Shown here piece after piece: positions 1 to 9,139 of a stretch of 64,000 bases of DNA (its first letter is position 1; each line of letters starts with the position of its first letter). The DNA is taken from positions 124,001-188,000 of the forward strand of contig NZ_CP034179.1 in assembly GCF_003860345.1 (NCBI RefSeq), written 5' to 3'. The notes beneath the pieces were generated by a model. It did not search any database. It worked only from the letters and a program-made list of their open reading frames with translations, and had not been told where the DNA came from. The translations under genes and the position numbers were made by a program. The DNA comes from Caenibius tardaugens NBRC 16725 (GTDB taxonomy: Bacteria > Pseudomonadota > Alphaproteobacteria > Sphingomonadales > Sphingomonadaceae).

Positions 1-116
1 CAGGTCCCTTCAAGCGGCATTCCCGCGGCTTGCCCCACTTCCAGCAGGCTCCGCCCCACGTCCGCTTCCGTGGCGACCGTCTCGCCCGATGCGGTGATGA
101 ATGTCACGCGGATCAT
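1..116 (-). CDS. 2Fe-2S ferredoxin, N-terminal part (cut by window edge)
   Basis: The first 38 residues are visible, reading MIRVTFITASGETVATEADV and then a stretch ending PLEGT. This is the beta-grasp start of ISC/adrenodoxin-type [2Fe-2S] ferredoxins, just before the first cluster cysteine. The ATG overlaps the stop of the upstream cysteine desulfurase as ATGA, so the two are translationally coupled. Coupling to two cysteine desulfurases suggests a role as electron donor in Fe-S assembly, which is inference. The cluster-binding cysteines lie outside the window. Confidence 0.8.
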   Translation of the reverse strand, partial: MIRVTFITASGETVATEADVGRSLLEVGQAAGMPLEGT

Positions 117-1207
117 AAATTGTCCTGATGTTCTGCAGCCTTGGCGATCTTTTCGACCGCTTCGGCAAGTTCCGCAAGGGTGGAATAGCGCCCGAAGCCC
201 AAACGAATGGAACTTTTGGCCTGCGCATCATCCAGCCCGATCGCCCGCAGGACATGGCTGGGCCTGCCCGAACCGCTGGCGCAGGCCGATCCTGCCGAGA
301 ATGCGACCTGACGGACATCCGCCATCAACCGCGCCACATCCAGCCCCGGCCTGCGCATATTGAGATTGCCGTGCCAACGCTGCTGCGCACTGCCGTTCAG
401 CACCCATCCCGGCAGCAGGTCCACAGCCTTTTCCCAAAGGTTATCCACATGCCGAGCATCCGCTTCCTGCTGGGCCAGCGCCACTTGCGCCGCCACACCG
501 AACCCTGCGCACAGCGCCGGGCTGAGCGTGCCCGAGCGCACCCCCTGTTCCTGCCCGCCGCCGGTGATGATCGGCGCCAGCGTGATCCCGTCGCGCACCC
601 ACAGCGCACCGATACCCTTTGGCCCGTAAAGCTTGTGCGCGGAGATCGCGATCATATCGGCCTGCGCCGGTGGCGCGATCTTGCCCGCACCCTGCACCGC
701 ATCGCACAGGAACAGCGCCCCCGCGTCATGCGCGCGTTCGGCCAGATCCTCGACCGGCTGGATCGTGCCGATTTCGTTGTTCACCTGCATCACCGCAACC
801 AGTCGGACATCGCCGGGCAAATCCACATCGGAATCGACCAGCCCCGCCCCATTAACCGGTAGGACAGACACCGGGCATCCCAGATCGGCAGCGGTATCCA
901 GCACCGCCGCATGTTCTATCGCGGAAACCGCCACGGGGCGCGTGTCCCCCCGCACGGCACTGCCCCGCATGGCGAGGTTGATCGCCTCGGTCGCCGATCC
1001 GGTGAAGACGATCCGCCCCCCCGGTGGGCACAGGGCCGCCACACGTTCGCGCGCCAGTTCCACGGCGGCGGCCGCCGCCCTGCCCAGCCGGTGCGGGCTA
1101 TGCGGATTGCCGAACCCGTCGCTATCCGCGCCGCCCAGCCAGCGCAGCATTTCCTCGCGCGCTTCGGGGGCCAGCGGCGTGGTCGCCTGATAATCGCAAT
1201 AGATCAT
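113..1207 (-). CDS. Cysteine desulfurase (NifS/IscS-like), second of a tandem pair
   Basis: A PLP-dependent class V aminotransferase of about 364 residues that would move sulfur from cysteine to Fe-S scaffolds. Visible signatures are the N-terminal DYQATTPLAPEA, the PLP-lysine context ISAHKLYGPKGIGALWVR, and the active-site loop SAGSACASGSGRPSHVLRA with the persulfide cysteine. The reading frame opens further upstream, but the ATG at 1207 is the correct start: it overlaps the previous gene's stop as ATGA and gives the family N-terminus MIYCDYQATT. It is followed, with another ATGA overlap, by a ferredoxin gene. It is a diverged paralogue of its neighbour, not a recent copy. Confidence 0.93.
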   Translation of the reverse strand: MIYCDYQATTPLAPEAREEMLRWLGGADSDGFGNPHSPHRLGRAAAAAVELARERVAALCPPGGRIVFTGSATEAINLAMRGSAVRGDTRPVAVSAIEHAAVLDTAADLGCPVSVLPVNGAGLVDSDVDLPGDVRLVAVMQVNNEIGTIQPVEDLAERAHDAGALFLCDAVQGAGKIAPPAQADMIAISAHKLYGPKGIGALWVRDGITLAPIITGGGQEQGVRSGTLSPALCAGFGVAAQVALAQQEADARHVDNLWEKAVDLLPGWVLNGSAQQRWHGNLNMRRPGLDVARLMADVRQVAFSAGSACASGSGRPSHVLRAIGLDDAQAKSSIRLGFGRYSTLAELAEAVEKIAKAAEHQDNL

Positions 1208-2283
1208 GCGGCCCGCGCCCGGGCATCTTCCGCCATGCCGATCCAAGCTGCACAGAACGCTTCCACATCGGCGCGGGTGGTGTTCCACCCGAAACTGACG
1301 CGAATGACCCGGCTGGCCAGCCCGCCATCGAGCCCCATCGCTTCGAGCACGTGGCTTTGCTTCAGGCTGCCGGAGGAACAGGCCGAGCCCTGGCTGACGG
1401 CAAATCCCGCCATGTCAAACCGCATCAATTGCGCGCTGCCCGATACCAGCGGCATCGCCAACGCTTCGATATAAGGGGTCGGGTCCGCCAATTGCCGCGA
1501 CAGCCGCACCCCGTCCAGTGCGGCCATGGCGGGATCGAGCATGGCATCGATCGGTGCCAGCACGGCGGGATCGCAGTAAGGTTGGCTGCCAGCCTCCAGC
1601 GCGGCGGCAAAGCCCAGTGCCCCCGGCAGGTTTTCCGTCCCCCGGCGGTACCCCCGCTCCTGCCCGCCCGATGCGGAGAGCATGGCGTAATCGCGCACCA
1701 GCAGCGCCCCGATGCCCGGGGGGCCGCCCAGCTTATGCGCCGAAACGATCGCTATGTCGGCCTGCGACGGGATCACCCATTTCCCCGCACTTTGCGCGGC
1801 ATCCGTCACCAGAATACCGCCAGCCCCGTGCACGATATCCGCGATGGCCGCCGTATCCTGCCGTGCACCCGTTTCGGAATTGATCGTCTGCACCGCAACA
1901 ACCGGCCGTTCCCGCCCGTCGACCGCTTCGGCCAGAACATCGCGGTCAAGCGCCCCGTCCGGCAGGACAGGCAGCACTTCCGCATCGGGCAGCACGCGCA
2001 GCACCGCTTCATGTTCCACCGCGCTCACCAGCCGCGCCCCGCCATTGGCGCGGGACAAGGCAATCTGCGCGCTTTCGCTGGCACCGCTGGTCAGGATGAC
2101 CTCGCCACTCCAGCCAAGCGCCGCGCCAATCCGGGCGCGGGCATCCTCCAGCGCAGCGCGGGCCGCACGCCCCTCGCTATGCGGGCTCGACGGATTGGCC
2201 CAGCGGGCCAGACCTTCCGCCACCGCAGCCTGTGCCTCCGGCCGGACCGGCGTGGTCGCGGCATGGTCGAGATAGATGCGCAA
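1204..2283 (-). CDS. Cysteine desulfurase (NifS/IscS-like), first of a tandem pair
   Basis: A 359-residue class V aminotransferase/cysteine desulfurase. It starts MRIYLDHAATTPVRPEA, the standard NifS N-terminus, and has the PLP-lysine motif VSAHKLGGPPGIGALLVR and the cysteine loop SQGSACSSGSLKQSHVLEA. All residues expected for sulfur transfer are present. It leads a three-gene run (desulfurase, desulfurase, ferredoxin) joined by 4-base overlaps. A divergent alpha/beta hydrolase starts about 100 bases upstream, so the promoter lies in 2284-2389. Which paralogue serves the general Fe-S pathway cannot be told from sequence. Confidence 0.93.
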   Translation of the reverse strand: MRIYLDHAATTPVRPEAQAAVAEGLARWANPSSPHSEGRAARAALEDARARIGAALGWSGEVILTSGASESAQIALSRANGGARLVSAVEHEAVLRVLPDAEVLPVLPDGALDRDVLAEAVDGRERPVVAVQTINSETGARQDTAAIADIVHGAGGILVTDAAQSAGKWVIPSQADIAIVSAHKLGGPPGIGALLVRDYAMLSASGGQERGYRRGTENLPGALGFAAALEAGSQPYCDPAVLAPIDAMLDPAMAALDGVRLSRQLADPTPYIEALAMPLVSGSAQLMRFDMAGFAVSQGSACSSGSLKQSHVLEAMGLDGGLASRVIRVSFGWNTTRADVEAFCAAWIGMAEDARARAA

Positions 2284-2389
2284 AAACGATCCTTTGCGTA
2301 GGAATTGCGAAAACCTGAACGAACACTATATAGCCCTGCACTCTCCGCGCGCTACCCGCGTGGCATATTCGTTTCGTCAGAGGTCATCC

Positions 2390-3046
2390 ATGCCGTCAGT
2401 CATTTTCCCCGGTCCCGAAGGCCGCCTCGAGGGTCGTTTCCAGCCCTCTTCCCGCCCGCGTGCGCCGGTCGCCATGATTCTGCACCCGCATCCGCAGGGT
2501 GGCGGGACGATGAATGATCGCATTGTCCAACGCCTGTACAAGACATTCGTCGATCGCGGATTCGCCACGCTGCGCTTCAATTTCCGTGGTGTTGGCCGCA
2601 GCCAGGGCAGCTTTGACAACGGCATCGGCGAACTGTCCGATGCGGCCGCGGCGCTCGACTGGGTGCAGTCGATCCACCCCGAAGCGCAAACGACGTGGAT
2701 CGCCGGGTTCAGCTTCGGTGCGCTGATCGGCATGCAGTTGCTCATGCGTCGCCCCGAAATCCGTGGCTTCATCTCGGTCGCACCCCCTGCCAACATGTAC
2801 GATTTTTCGTTCCTTGCCCCGTGCCCCGCTTCGGGAATCATCGTGCAGGGTGCGGGCGATACCGTGGTTCAGCCGTCCGCCGTGCAGAAGCTGGTCGACA
2901 AGCTGCGCACGCAGAAACACATCACGATCCATCACGACGAAATTCCGCGCGCGAACCATTTCTTCGAGCACGAGATTGAAGACCTGATGCTGTCGGTCGA
3001 CAACTATCTGGATTTCCGCCTCTCTCCCGATTGCCCGATCAAGTAA
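2390..3046 (+). CDS. Alpha/beta hydrolase
   Basis: A cytosolic alpha/beta-hydrolase fold protein of 218 residues. It shows the oxyanion region ILHPHPQGGGTMNDRIVQ, the LRFNFRGVGRSQGSF strand-loop, the nucleophile elbow IAGFSFGALIGMQ (G-F-S-F-G, Ser nucleophile), an acidic region GAGDTVV, and a late histidine in RANHFFEH. It matches the small serine-hydrolase family often found next to Fe-S genes in alphaproteobacteria. The ATG at 2390 gives the usual N-terminus MPSVIFPGPEGRLEG; the frame is open upstream into the intergenic region but has no better start. The substrate is unknown. Confidence 0.88.
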   Translation: MPSVIFPGPEGRLEGRFQPSSRPRAPVAMILHPHPQGGGTMNDRIVQRLYKTFVDRGFATLRFNFRGVGRSQGSFDNGIGELSDAAAALDWVQSIHPEAQTTWIAGFSFGALIGMQLLMRRPEIRGFISVAPPANMYDFSFLAPCPASGIIVQGAGDTVVQPSAVQKLVDKLRTQKHITIHHDEIPRANHFFEHEIEDLMLSVDNYLDFRLSPDCPIK

Positions 3047-3072
3047 GGGCGCAGAGGCCCATAAAACCTTTC

Positions 3073-3112
3073 CGCCAGATGAATGAAGCTGTCAGCTTGC
3101 GTTCATCTGGCG
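3073..3112. other. Nested inverted repeat upstream of tonB
   Basis: Perfect 11-base arms (CGCCAGATGAA at 3073-3083 and its complement at 3102-3112) enclose a second pair of 5-base arms (AAGCT/AGCTT, 3086-3098) with a 3-base loop. There is no T-run after it, so it is not a standard intrinsic terminator for the hydrolase gene, although it lies 26 bases past its stop. It could be a terminator-like RNA hairpin or part of the tonB control region. Confidence 0.5.
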
Positions 3113-3118
3113 AGGCAG

Positions 3119-3136
3119 ATTTACATTCGTGTAAAT
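3119..3136. promoter_or_regulatory. Palindrome ATTTACATTCGTGTAAAT before tonB
   Basis: Seven-base arms (ATTTACA/TGTAAAT) flank TTCG, 61 bases before the tonB start. As DNA it looks like a dimeric repressor operator; as RNA it would be a UUCG-capped hairpin. Its AT-rich sequence stands out in this GC-rich DNA. The cognate regulator is unknown, and an iron-responsive role would be a guess. Confidence 0.4.
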
Positions 3137-3197
3137 AAGTTGCGCCGCTCACCTTTCATCGTCCCGAAGATCGGGGGCGGCGGAGAGGAGAGGCAAT

Positions 3198-3860
3198 ATG
3201 GCTTATGCGCAGTCAGGCACTTCCTACCACAAGGTTGCGACAATCAGTGCGGTTGCCGCGCTGCATGTCGCAGCCGGCTATGTCCTTGTAACCGGGCTTG
3301 CCGCCAACGGCGTCCTCCCCGATGTCGCGGCGATTTTCGAAGCGCGCAACATCGCCTACGAACCGCCCCCGCCGCCCCCGGCCATCCCTGAAGAGCAACC
3401 GGCGATACAGCCTGACAAGGCCGCGATCGAACCCCGGCAAAGCGTCATCACCGCGCCGATTCAGTTCGACACGACGCCGGTCACATTGCCCGACATCCAA
3501 AGCATATTGCCCACGCCCCCGGAACCCCGCGTGGCACCGCCGCCAGCGGATCAGCTGCGCTTCACCCCCGAACCGGTAAGGCCGCGCAACGACCCCGGCG
3601 GGTGGGTGCGCGAATCCGACTATTCCTCGCAAGCTATACGACTGGGTCTGGAAGGTATCACGCGCTTCACCCTGACCATCGGGGCCGACGGGCGGGTCAA
3701 CGATTGCCAGATTTCCGCGTCGAGCGGCCATGCGCTGCTGGACCGGGCGACATGCGATCTGGTGAGCAAGCGCGCCCGCTTCGAACCGGCGCGTAATGAC
3801 AAGGGTGACAAGGTAACCGGCACTTATTCCAACGCGGTGCGCTGGAAAATCACCAACTAG
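3198..3860 (+). CDS. tonB: Energy transducer TonB
   Basis: A 220-residue TonB-family protein that transmits proton-motive force from ExbB/ExbD to outer-membrane receptors. There is one N-terminal membrane segment (about residues 12-35), a proline-rich periplasmic spacer starting YEPPPPPPAIPEEQP, and a C-terminal TonB domain (about 135-220) with LEGITRFTLTIGADGRVNDC and ALLDRATCDLV. The start has a strong GGAGAGGAG ribosome-binding site. No exbB/exbD lie beside it. Three TonB-dependent receptors elsewhere in the window are likely clients. Its stop overlaps the end of the convergent small membrane gene. Confidence 0.9.
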   Translation: MAYAQSGTSYHKVATISAVAALHVAAGYVLVTGLAANGVLPDVAAIFEARNIAYEPPPPPPAIPEEQPAIQPDKAAIEPRQSVITAPIQFDTTPVTLPDIQSILPTPPEPRVAPPPADQLRFTPEPVRPRNDPGGWVRESDYSSQAIRLGLEGITRFTLTIGADGRVNDCQISASSGHALLDRATCDLVSKRARFEPARNDKGDKVTGTYSNAVRWKITN

Positions 3861-4072
3861 CGCGTGGCGGCTTCTTGCCGTTTGATCTGCGCCAGCGGGT
3901 TTTCCCCGCTGGCGTCAGGGACGGTCCATATGCCAACATTGATGATCGCGATCACGGCAAGCACAACCATCAGCACCACCTGCCGCCGCGCACCGCCACG
4001 GCGCCACAGGAAAAAGGCCCCCGACAACAGGGCAATAGCCGCGAGAACGAGTATTGAAAGAACCGTGTCCAT
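3857..4072 (-). CDS. Small membrane protein, function unknown
   Basis: A 71-residue protein with two predicted hydrophobic helices (about residues 4-22 and 31-49, VVLMVVLAVIAIINVGIW) separated by the basic loop RRGGARRQ, then a short polar tail. It starts three bases after the restored stop of the DUF937-like gene, so it was probably co-transcribed with it. It converges on tonB with a 4-base tail overlap. I do not recognise a family. Confidence 0.6.
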   Translation of the reverse strand: MDTVLSILVLAAIALLSGAFFLWRRGGARRQVVLMVVLAVIAIINVGIWTVPDASGENPLAQIKRQEAATR

Positions 4073-4075
4073 GCG

Positions 4076-4572
4076 TCACTCGTCTTCCGGGCCGAGCGTC
4101 GCGTCAAGCCATTCGTCGGCCGCCCCCTGCTCAGCAGCAGGGACAAACCGTCTTTATGGCCAAAATCGGCGCGATCTGCCCGTGCCAGAAGATATCCGCC
4201 AAGCAACATGGCGAGCAGACGCAAAACATCGCGATGGCATGGGGGATCGAGCGTCACGTTGGCCTGCACGGCGGATTCGACGCGATCGACATTCTCACTG
4301 GAACCAAAAGCGAGCCGCAAGGCAGCATCGCCGACCGACGGATGAATCGGCCCCGGGAGCAGGACGGCCTGTGCCATTTCCTCCCCCCCGAGGCTTTCAA
4401 GCTGAACTGTGAACGCCTCTTCCCCAAGGCGACGCAAGCTCCGCCCGTAACCGGCAATCAGGCAAGGCGCCAAGGCTTCCGCAGCTGCGGCCGCCTGAGC
4501 CGGTAAAAACCCAAGCCTGACCGTTAAAGCCGACAGCCCGCCTGTGCGGCGTAGCGTATCGAGCATATCCAT
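4076..4572 (-). pseudogene. DUF937-like protein with a frameshift in a C5 run
   Basis: Starts MDMLDTLRRTGGLSALTVRL, then alanine-rich helices and AMLLGGYLLARADRA, the pattern of the DUF937/YidB-like family. As given, the frame runs on past 4072 through the next gene with an atypical basic tail. Adding one base in the C run at 4123-4127 restores an acidic end (AADEWLDATLGPEDE) and a stop at 4076-4078, three bases before the next gene starts. The intact product would be about 165 residues. This is either a sequencing homopolymer error or a real frameshift. Function is unknown. Confidence 0.65.
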
Positions 4573-4780
4573 TTTCAGTTTCCTTGAGCGAATCCCGACA
4601 ATCCATGCCTTGTGCAAATGTTGCGCGCGGAGCCATAGAGGTGAAATTCCATACTCGGCAATAGGGTGTTTGGCGAAATATTGCGCTCAATCTTTCGTTT
4701 TGCGCACTCCTATTGATTGGTCACCCTGCATTCCCGAGGATATCCCCCTGACACACGGGGTGCCAATCAAATCACGCACT

Positions 4781-5104
4781 TCATTTCTTGTTGAAGAACC
4801 CTTTGGCCAGATCCGTAAGGTCGTTCAGCGGGTTACCGTCACCATCGCGATCAAGAATATTGGCGAACTCAGTCAACGAACCTTCGCCACCGATCGCTTG
4901 CACGATTTGTTGCAGCGTGTCCTGCGGCAAGCCGGTGGCGGCTGATGCGCCCTCTACCGTATCCCCCTGCATCTGATGCGCCTTGCCGAGCGCGGCGATG
5001 GCCTTCTCTGCCGTGGCCGGATCAATCCCTACTTTGGCGGCAAGGTTGACGACATCGTCAGGCGCACCACCCAATCCTTTGAGAAGATTGTCAAAGATAC
5101 TCAT
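4781..5104 (-). CDS. DUF937/YidB-like small protein
   Basis: A 107-residue soluble protein, [20 protein letters not shown]..., with repeated short helices ([38 protein letters not shown]) and a calcium-like acidic stretch [11 protein letters not shown] near the end. This matches YidB/DUF937-type proteins of unknown function. The chosen ATG (5104) has a GGAAGGAAC ribosome-binding site; the longer open frame upstream lacks family character. It lies 208 bases before a second DUF937-like gene on the same strand, so the pair may be related. Confidence 0.75.
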   Translation of the reverse strand: MSIFDNLLKGLGGAPDDVVNLAAKVGIDPATAEKAIAALGKAHQMQGDTVEGASAATGLPQDTLQQIVQAIGGEGSLTEFANILDRDGDGNPLNDLTDLAKGFFNKK

Positions 5105-5343
5105 GGATAAAGTTCCTTCCAGTTTCTGCAGGCTGGATCGCAATGATGCACCCTCCGCGCCATGACACAAGTCAAAACACACGGTGCCCGCCATATGCTT
5201 TACACCACTCCTTCCAACAGGAATGTGACAGTCCTGCCGCAAACAAGGAGGGATCATGCCACCCCGCGCATTGTCTCTTGCGGCCAGTCCGGCTAGTTTC
5301 CGCCGCAAACCACATCACCATCACACTATTCAGGGTCTGCCGC

Positions 5344-6087
5344 ATGGCTCCAGACTATCCCGCAGAATCACCCTGTACCGTTGCTTTGGTCGACGACGAC
5401 CGCAACATCCTGACGACGGTATCCATCGCATTACAGGCGGAAGGCTTCACCACCCGGGTCTATTCCGATGGCAGCACCGCCTTGAAGGCGCTGACGGAAA
5501 ATCCGCCGGACCTGGCGGTGTTCGATATCAAAATGCCGCGCATGGACGGCATGGAACTGTTGCGGCGGCTGCGCGAAACGTCGGACCTTCCCGTCATCTT
5601 CCTGACAAGCAAGGACGACGAGCTGGATGAAGAGGCCGGCCTCGCCATGGGTGCGGACGATTATATCGCCAAACCTTTCAGCCAGCGGCTGTTGATCGCC
5701 CGCATCCGCGCGATCCTGCGCCGCAATCGCACGCCATCCGGCCAATCGGGCGAAAACGGCGATGTCGATACGGGCGCCGCTATGGAAAATCTACTGCGCG
5801 GGCGGCTGTCGATGGATCCGGCCCGCCACCATGTGACCTGGGGCGGCGAACCGGTTTCCCTGACTGTGACCGAGTTCCTGATACTGGAGGCCCTCGCCGT
5901 CCGCCCAGGGGTGATCAAGTCCCGCAATCAGTTGATGGATGCCGCCTATCCCGATGATGTCTTCGTGGATGATCGAACGGTAGACAGCCATATCAAGCGC
6001 ATGCGCCGCAAGTTCCGCGTCGTCGACCCGCAGTTTTCGGCGATAGAAACGCTCTATGGGGCGGGATACAGCTTTGACGGCACTTGA
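5344..6087 (+). CDS. chvI: Response regulator ChvI
   Basis: An OmpR/PhoB-type regulator of 247 residues. The receiver domain has the acidic pair [12 protein letters not shown], phospho-acceptor Asp61 in [10 protein letters not shown], the switch residues FLTSKDDE, and [10 protein letters not shown] winged-helix DNA-binding domain follows ([37 protein letters not shown]). The sequence closely follows the alphaproteobacterial ChvI pattern. The ATG at 5344 is preferred because it places the receiver domain correctly; the upstream extension is intergenic. It overlaps chvG by 32 bases. ChvI usually controls envelope, exopolysaccharide and acid-response genes. Confidence 0.92.
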   Translation: MAPDYPAESPCTVALVDDDRNILTTVSIALQAEGFTTRVYSDGSTALKALTENPPDLAVFDIKMPRMDGMELLRRLRETSDLPVIFLTSKDDELDEEAGLAMGADDYIAKPFSQRLLIARIRAILRRNRTPSGQSGENGDVDTGAAMENLLRGRLSMDPARHHVTWGGEPVSLTVTEFLILEALAVRPGVIKSRNQLMDAAYPDDVFVDDRTVDSHIKRMRRKFRVVDPQFSAIETLYGAGYSFDGT

Positions 6088-7675
6088 TCCGCCCATTCGC
6101 CCGAGAGGAACCGAGAACCGACCAGAACGGCTGTTCTGGACGCGGCGCGCATCGCTCACCGCGCGTATTCTGGCCGTCAACATCATCGCGCTGGGGTTAC
6201 TGGCGGGAAGCCTGTTCTACCTCGATTCCTATCGCAAGCAGTTGCTGGCCGAGCGTTTCAAACTGGCCCGCAGCGAAGCACAGATCACGGCCGAGGCGCT
6301 GGTCTTGTTTCCCCCGGCAAAGCAGCGAACGCTGATGGTGCAGGTGGGCAAGGAACAAAGCCTGCGGCTGCGGCTCTACAACCCCAAGGGCAAGCTGGTG
6401 GCGGACAGCTTCACATTGGCCGAACCGTCGTTCCACCTCGTCGATCCGGCAACAGAACCCTGGTATCAGGAGGCGGCCCGCATTCTCGACCGGGGCATGG
6501 ACGCCTTGCTCGGCGCGCCGGACATTCCGGCCTATAAAGAGCCTGCGGATACCGACGCGGAATCGTGGGTAGAACTGCACAAGGCCCGCGAGGAAATGCG
6601 CAGCCACATCGCCTTGCGCTATGCGCCGGATCGCACACCGATAATTTCCGCCGCAGCGCCTGTCGGCAAGGACGGCACCATGTTGCTGACCACGCGCAAC
6701 GCCATGGATATCACCGAAAATGTCCGCGATGCCCGCCAGACGCTGGTGATTATCGTGGCGCTGGCGTTGGCCGTTTCGATCCAGCTGTCGCTGTTTCTCG
6801 CGCGTACCATAGTCCAGCCTCTGCGGGCGCTCGTCCGTGCGGCCGTGCGGGTCAGGCTGGGGCGCGAACGCCAGGTGGAAGTGCCGCGCCTGCCCGAACG
6901 GCGCGATGAAATCGGCATGTTGGCCCGCGCGATATCGGACATGACCGGCGCCTTGCGCCAGCGGATCGACGCGGTCGAACATTTTGCCGCCGATGTCGCC
7001 CACGAGATAAAGAACCCGCTGGCCAGTCTGCGCAGTGCGCTTGATACCATGGGCCAGGTCAACGATCCTGAATTGCGGCGGCAACTGACCTCGATCGCCA
7101 TGCACGATGTGCGCAGGATCGACCGGCTGGTTACGGAAATCGCCGATGCCAGCCGGGTGGACGCAGAACTGAGCCGCGCCATTTTCGAACCGGTCGATCT
7201 CGAATTGTTGATCGCCAATGCCATCGCTGCGCGCGAAGACCGGGGCGAAAACGCCGGTCGCGCGATCCGCATGGAACGGCGCGGCGCGGGGCGCGCGGAA
7301 GTGTCGGGCGTGCCCATGCGGCTGGAACGGGTCATCGATAACCTGCTGGACAATGCCGTGTCGTTCTCCCCGCCGGGCGATAGGATCGAGGTGACCGTCA
7401 CCACGCGGGAAGACCGTGTGTGGGTGATGGTCAGCGACCACGGACCGGGCATTCCGGAAAGCGAACGTGAGAAGATTTTCGAGCGTTTCCATTCCGTCCG
7501 CCCGGAAAGCGAGGATTTCGGGCAGCACAGCGGCCTCGGGCTGGCCATCGCCCGCACTATCGCCGAAGCCCACGACGGTACCCTGTCCGCAACCGGCCGG
7601 CTTGACGGCACACCGGGGGCTTGCCTCGTGCTCGATCTGCCGTTGCTGCAGGAAGAATGGGAAACACACGCATGA
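6056..7675 (+). CDS. chvG: Sensor histidine kinase ChvG
   Basis: An inner-membrane histidine kinase of about 539 residues, partner of ChvI. It has a first membrane helix (about 36-57, [19 protein letters not shown]), a periplasmic domain of some 170 residues, a second helix (about 227-245), a HAMP domain, an H-box [12 protein letters not shown] with His316, an N-box NLLDNAVSF, and ATP-lid motifs DHGPGIPE and [14 protein letters not shown]. The ATG at 6056 lies inside chvI; an in-frame TTG at 6074 is an alternative start. It ends with an ATGA overlap onto hprK. The periplasmic domain normally senses acid or envelope state. Confidence 0.92.
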   Translation: MGRDTALTALDPPIRPRGTENRPERLFWTRRASLTARILAVNIIALGLLAGSLFYLDSYRKQLLAERFKLARSEAQITAEALVLFPPAKQRTLMVQVGKEQSLRLRLYNPKGKLVADSFTLAEPSFHLVDPATEPWYQEAARILDRGMDALLGAPDIPAYKEPADTDAESWVELHKAREEMRSHIALRYAPDRTPIISAAAPVGKDGTMLLTTRNAMDITENVRDARQTLVIIVALALAVSIQLSLFLARTIVQPLRALVRAAVRVRLGRERQVEVPRLPERRDEIGMLARAISDMTGALRQRIDAVEHFAADVAHEIKNPLASLRSALDTMGQVNDPELRRQLTSIAMHDVRRIDRLVTEIADASRVDAELSRAIFEPVDLELLIANAIAAREDRGENAGRAIRMERRGAGRAEVSGVPMRLERVIDNLLDNAVSFSPPGDRIEVTVTTREDRVWVMVSDHGPGIPESEREKIFERFHSVRPESEDFGQHSGLGLAIARTIAEAHDGTLSATGRLDGTPGACLVLDLPLLQEEWETHA

Positions 7676-8108
7676 CCGGCATTCTCCATCAGGCCACCTG
7701 CATCGCGATCGGTGGGCGGGCTATTCTGATCGAGGGCGAACCCGGAACCGGCAAGTCGAGCCTGGCGCTCGCGCTGATCGATCGCGGCGCGGCGCTGGTC
7801 GGGGATGACGGGGTGCAGTTGCAGGCGGCGGACGGGCTGCTGTTCGCGGCCCCCCACCCCACACCGCAGGCCTGATCGAAGTCCGCAATGTCGGTCTTGT
7901 GCCCCTGCCCTGCACCACGGCACCTGTGGCCCTGCTGGTGCGGCTGGAAACGGCCGCGCCACGCTTTGTTGAACAGGCCGAATATACTGAAAGACTGGAA
8001 ATTCCCCTGCCAACGATCCGTCTTTGGCCGGATAGCCCGGTCCTTGCCCTGCGTGTCGAAATGGCACTGCGGATGCATGGTCTGCACCTTTCAGAGACAG
8101 GGGCATAA
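7672..8108 (+). pseudogene. hprK: HPr kinase/phosphorylase (short alphaproteobacterial type), frameshifted
   Basis: Starts [20 protein letters not shown], has the Walker A loop GEPGTGKSSLALALI and the GDDGV motif, then hits a stop at 7873-7875. The expected continuation (TAGLIEVRNVGLVPLP... to stop 8108) is in another frame. One extra base in the C6 run at 7850-7855 would join the halves into a 145-residue protein, the usual length of the short family. The start overlaps the chvG stop (ATGA). The enzyme phosphorylates the serine of HPr, encoded three genes on. A sequencing error is as likely as a true mutation. Confidence 0.8.
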
Positions 8109-8151
8109 ACCCCTCTTCCCTTTCCGGTCGCTTCGGCGCAGAGAAGCCCGG

Positions 8152-9078
8152 ATGGGACGTGATTCCTCAGATAGTCGTCAGCGCATTTTGCTGATCACCG
8201 GAATGTCGGGCGCTGGAAAGACGACCGCCTTGCGCGTGCTCGAAGATCTCGGCTGGGAAGCGATCGACAATTTCCCGGTGCGCCTGCTCGATCGCCTCAT
8301 CCGTGAACAAGGCAGCGCCGCCACCGACAAAATCCACGCGCCACTGGCGATCGGCTTTGACGCACGCACGCGCGGGTTCGATCCCGAAGGCACGATCGCG
8401 CTGGTCAAGGAACTGACCGCGCGCGAAGATCTGGTCGTCTCCACACTGTTTCTGGACTGTTCGGGACAGGAACTCGAACGCCGCTATAACGAGAACCGCC
8501 GCCGCCACCCTCTGGCCGATGGCAAACCCGTGTCCATCGGAATTGCGGCGGAACGGGAACTGCTCACCCCCCTGCGGCACTGGGCCGATGCGGTGATCTC
8601 GACGACGGATTTCTCCAGCCACGACCTGCAACAGGCCATCCGCGATCAGTTCGCCGATACCGCCGCACGCGAAATGACCGTGACCGTCAGCAGCTTCGGC
8701 TTCGCCCGTGGGGTGCCGCCCATAGCCGATCTGATGTTCGACATGCGCTTTCTCGACAATCCGCACTGGCAGCCCGATCTGCGGGAATTGACCGGCAGGG
8801 ACGCCCCGGTTGGGGAGCATATCCGCCGCGATCCGGCCTATCAGGAGAGTTTCGAACGCATCCGCGATCTGCTTCTTCTGCTGCTCCCAAGGTATGAGAA
8901 ACAGGGCAAAAGCTACGTGAACATTGCCTTTGGCTGCACCGGCGGCCGCCATCGGTCGGTTTTCGTGACGGAACAGATTGCGCAGGCCTTGCGCGAGGCG
9001 GGATTTTCGCCCACTGTCCTTCACCGTAATTTAGGGTCCCGCGCTGCCGAAATGATCGAAGGGCCGCAACAATCATGA
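8152..9078 (+). CDS. rapZ: RNase adapter protein RapZ (YvcJ-like nucleotide-binding protein)
   Basis: A 308-residue P-loop protein. The Walker A motif GMSGAGKTTALRVLEDLGW is near the N-terminus, DNFPVRLLDRL follows, and the C-terminal signature is VNIAFGCTGGRHRSV. In enterobacteria RapZ guides RNase E to the GlmZ RNA and so controls amino-sugar synthesis. In alphaproteobacteria the gene sits, as here, between hprK and PTS genes. The start at 8152 gives the family N-terminus; the longer open frame upstream overlaps hprK out of frame. Confidence 0.92.
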   Translation: MGRDSSDSRQRILLITGMSGAGKTTALRVLEDLGWEAIDNFPVRLLDRLIREQGSAATDKIHAPLAIGFDARTRGFDPEGTIALVKELTAREDLVVSTLFLDCSGQELERRYNENRRRHPLADGKPVSIGIAAERELLTPLRHWADAVISTTDFSSHDLQQAIRDQFADTAAREMTVTVSSFGFARGVPPIADLMFDMRFLDNPHWQPDLRELTGRDAPVGEHIRRDPAYQESFERIRDLLLLLLPRYEKQGKSYVNIAFGCTGGRHRSVFVTEQIAQALREAGFSPTVLHRNLGSRAAEMIEGPQQS

Positions 9079-9139
9079 TCTTGACGGGACACACCGGCGA
9101 CAGCCCGGTACCAAATCCGCATTGGAGCCATTTTCTCAC

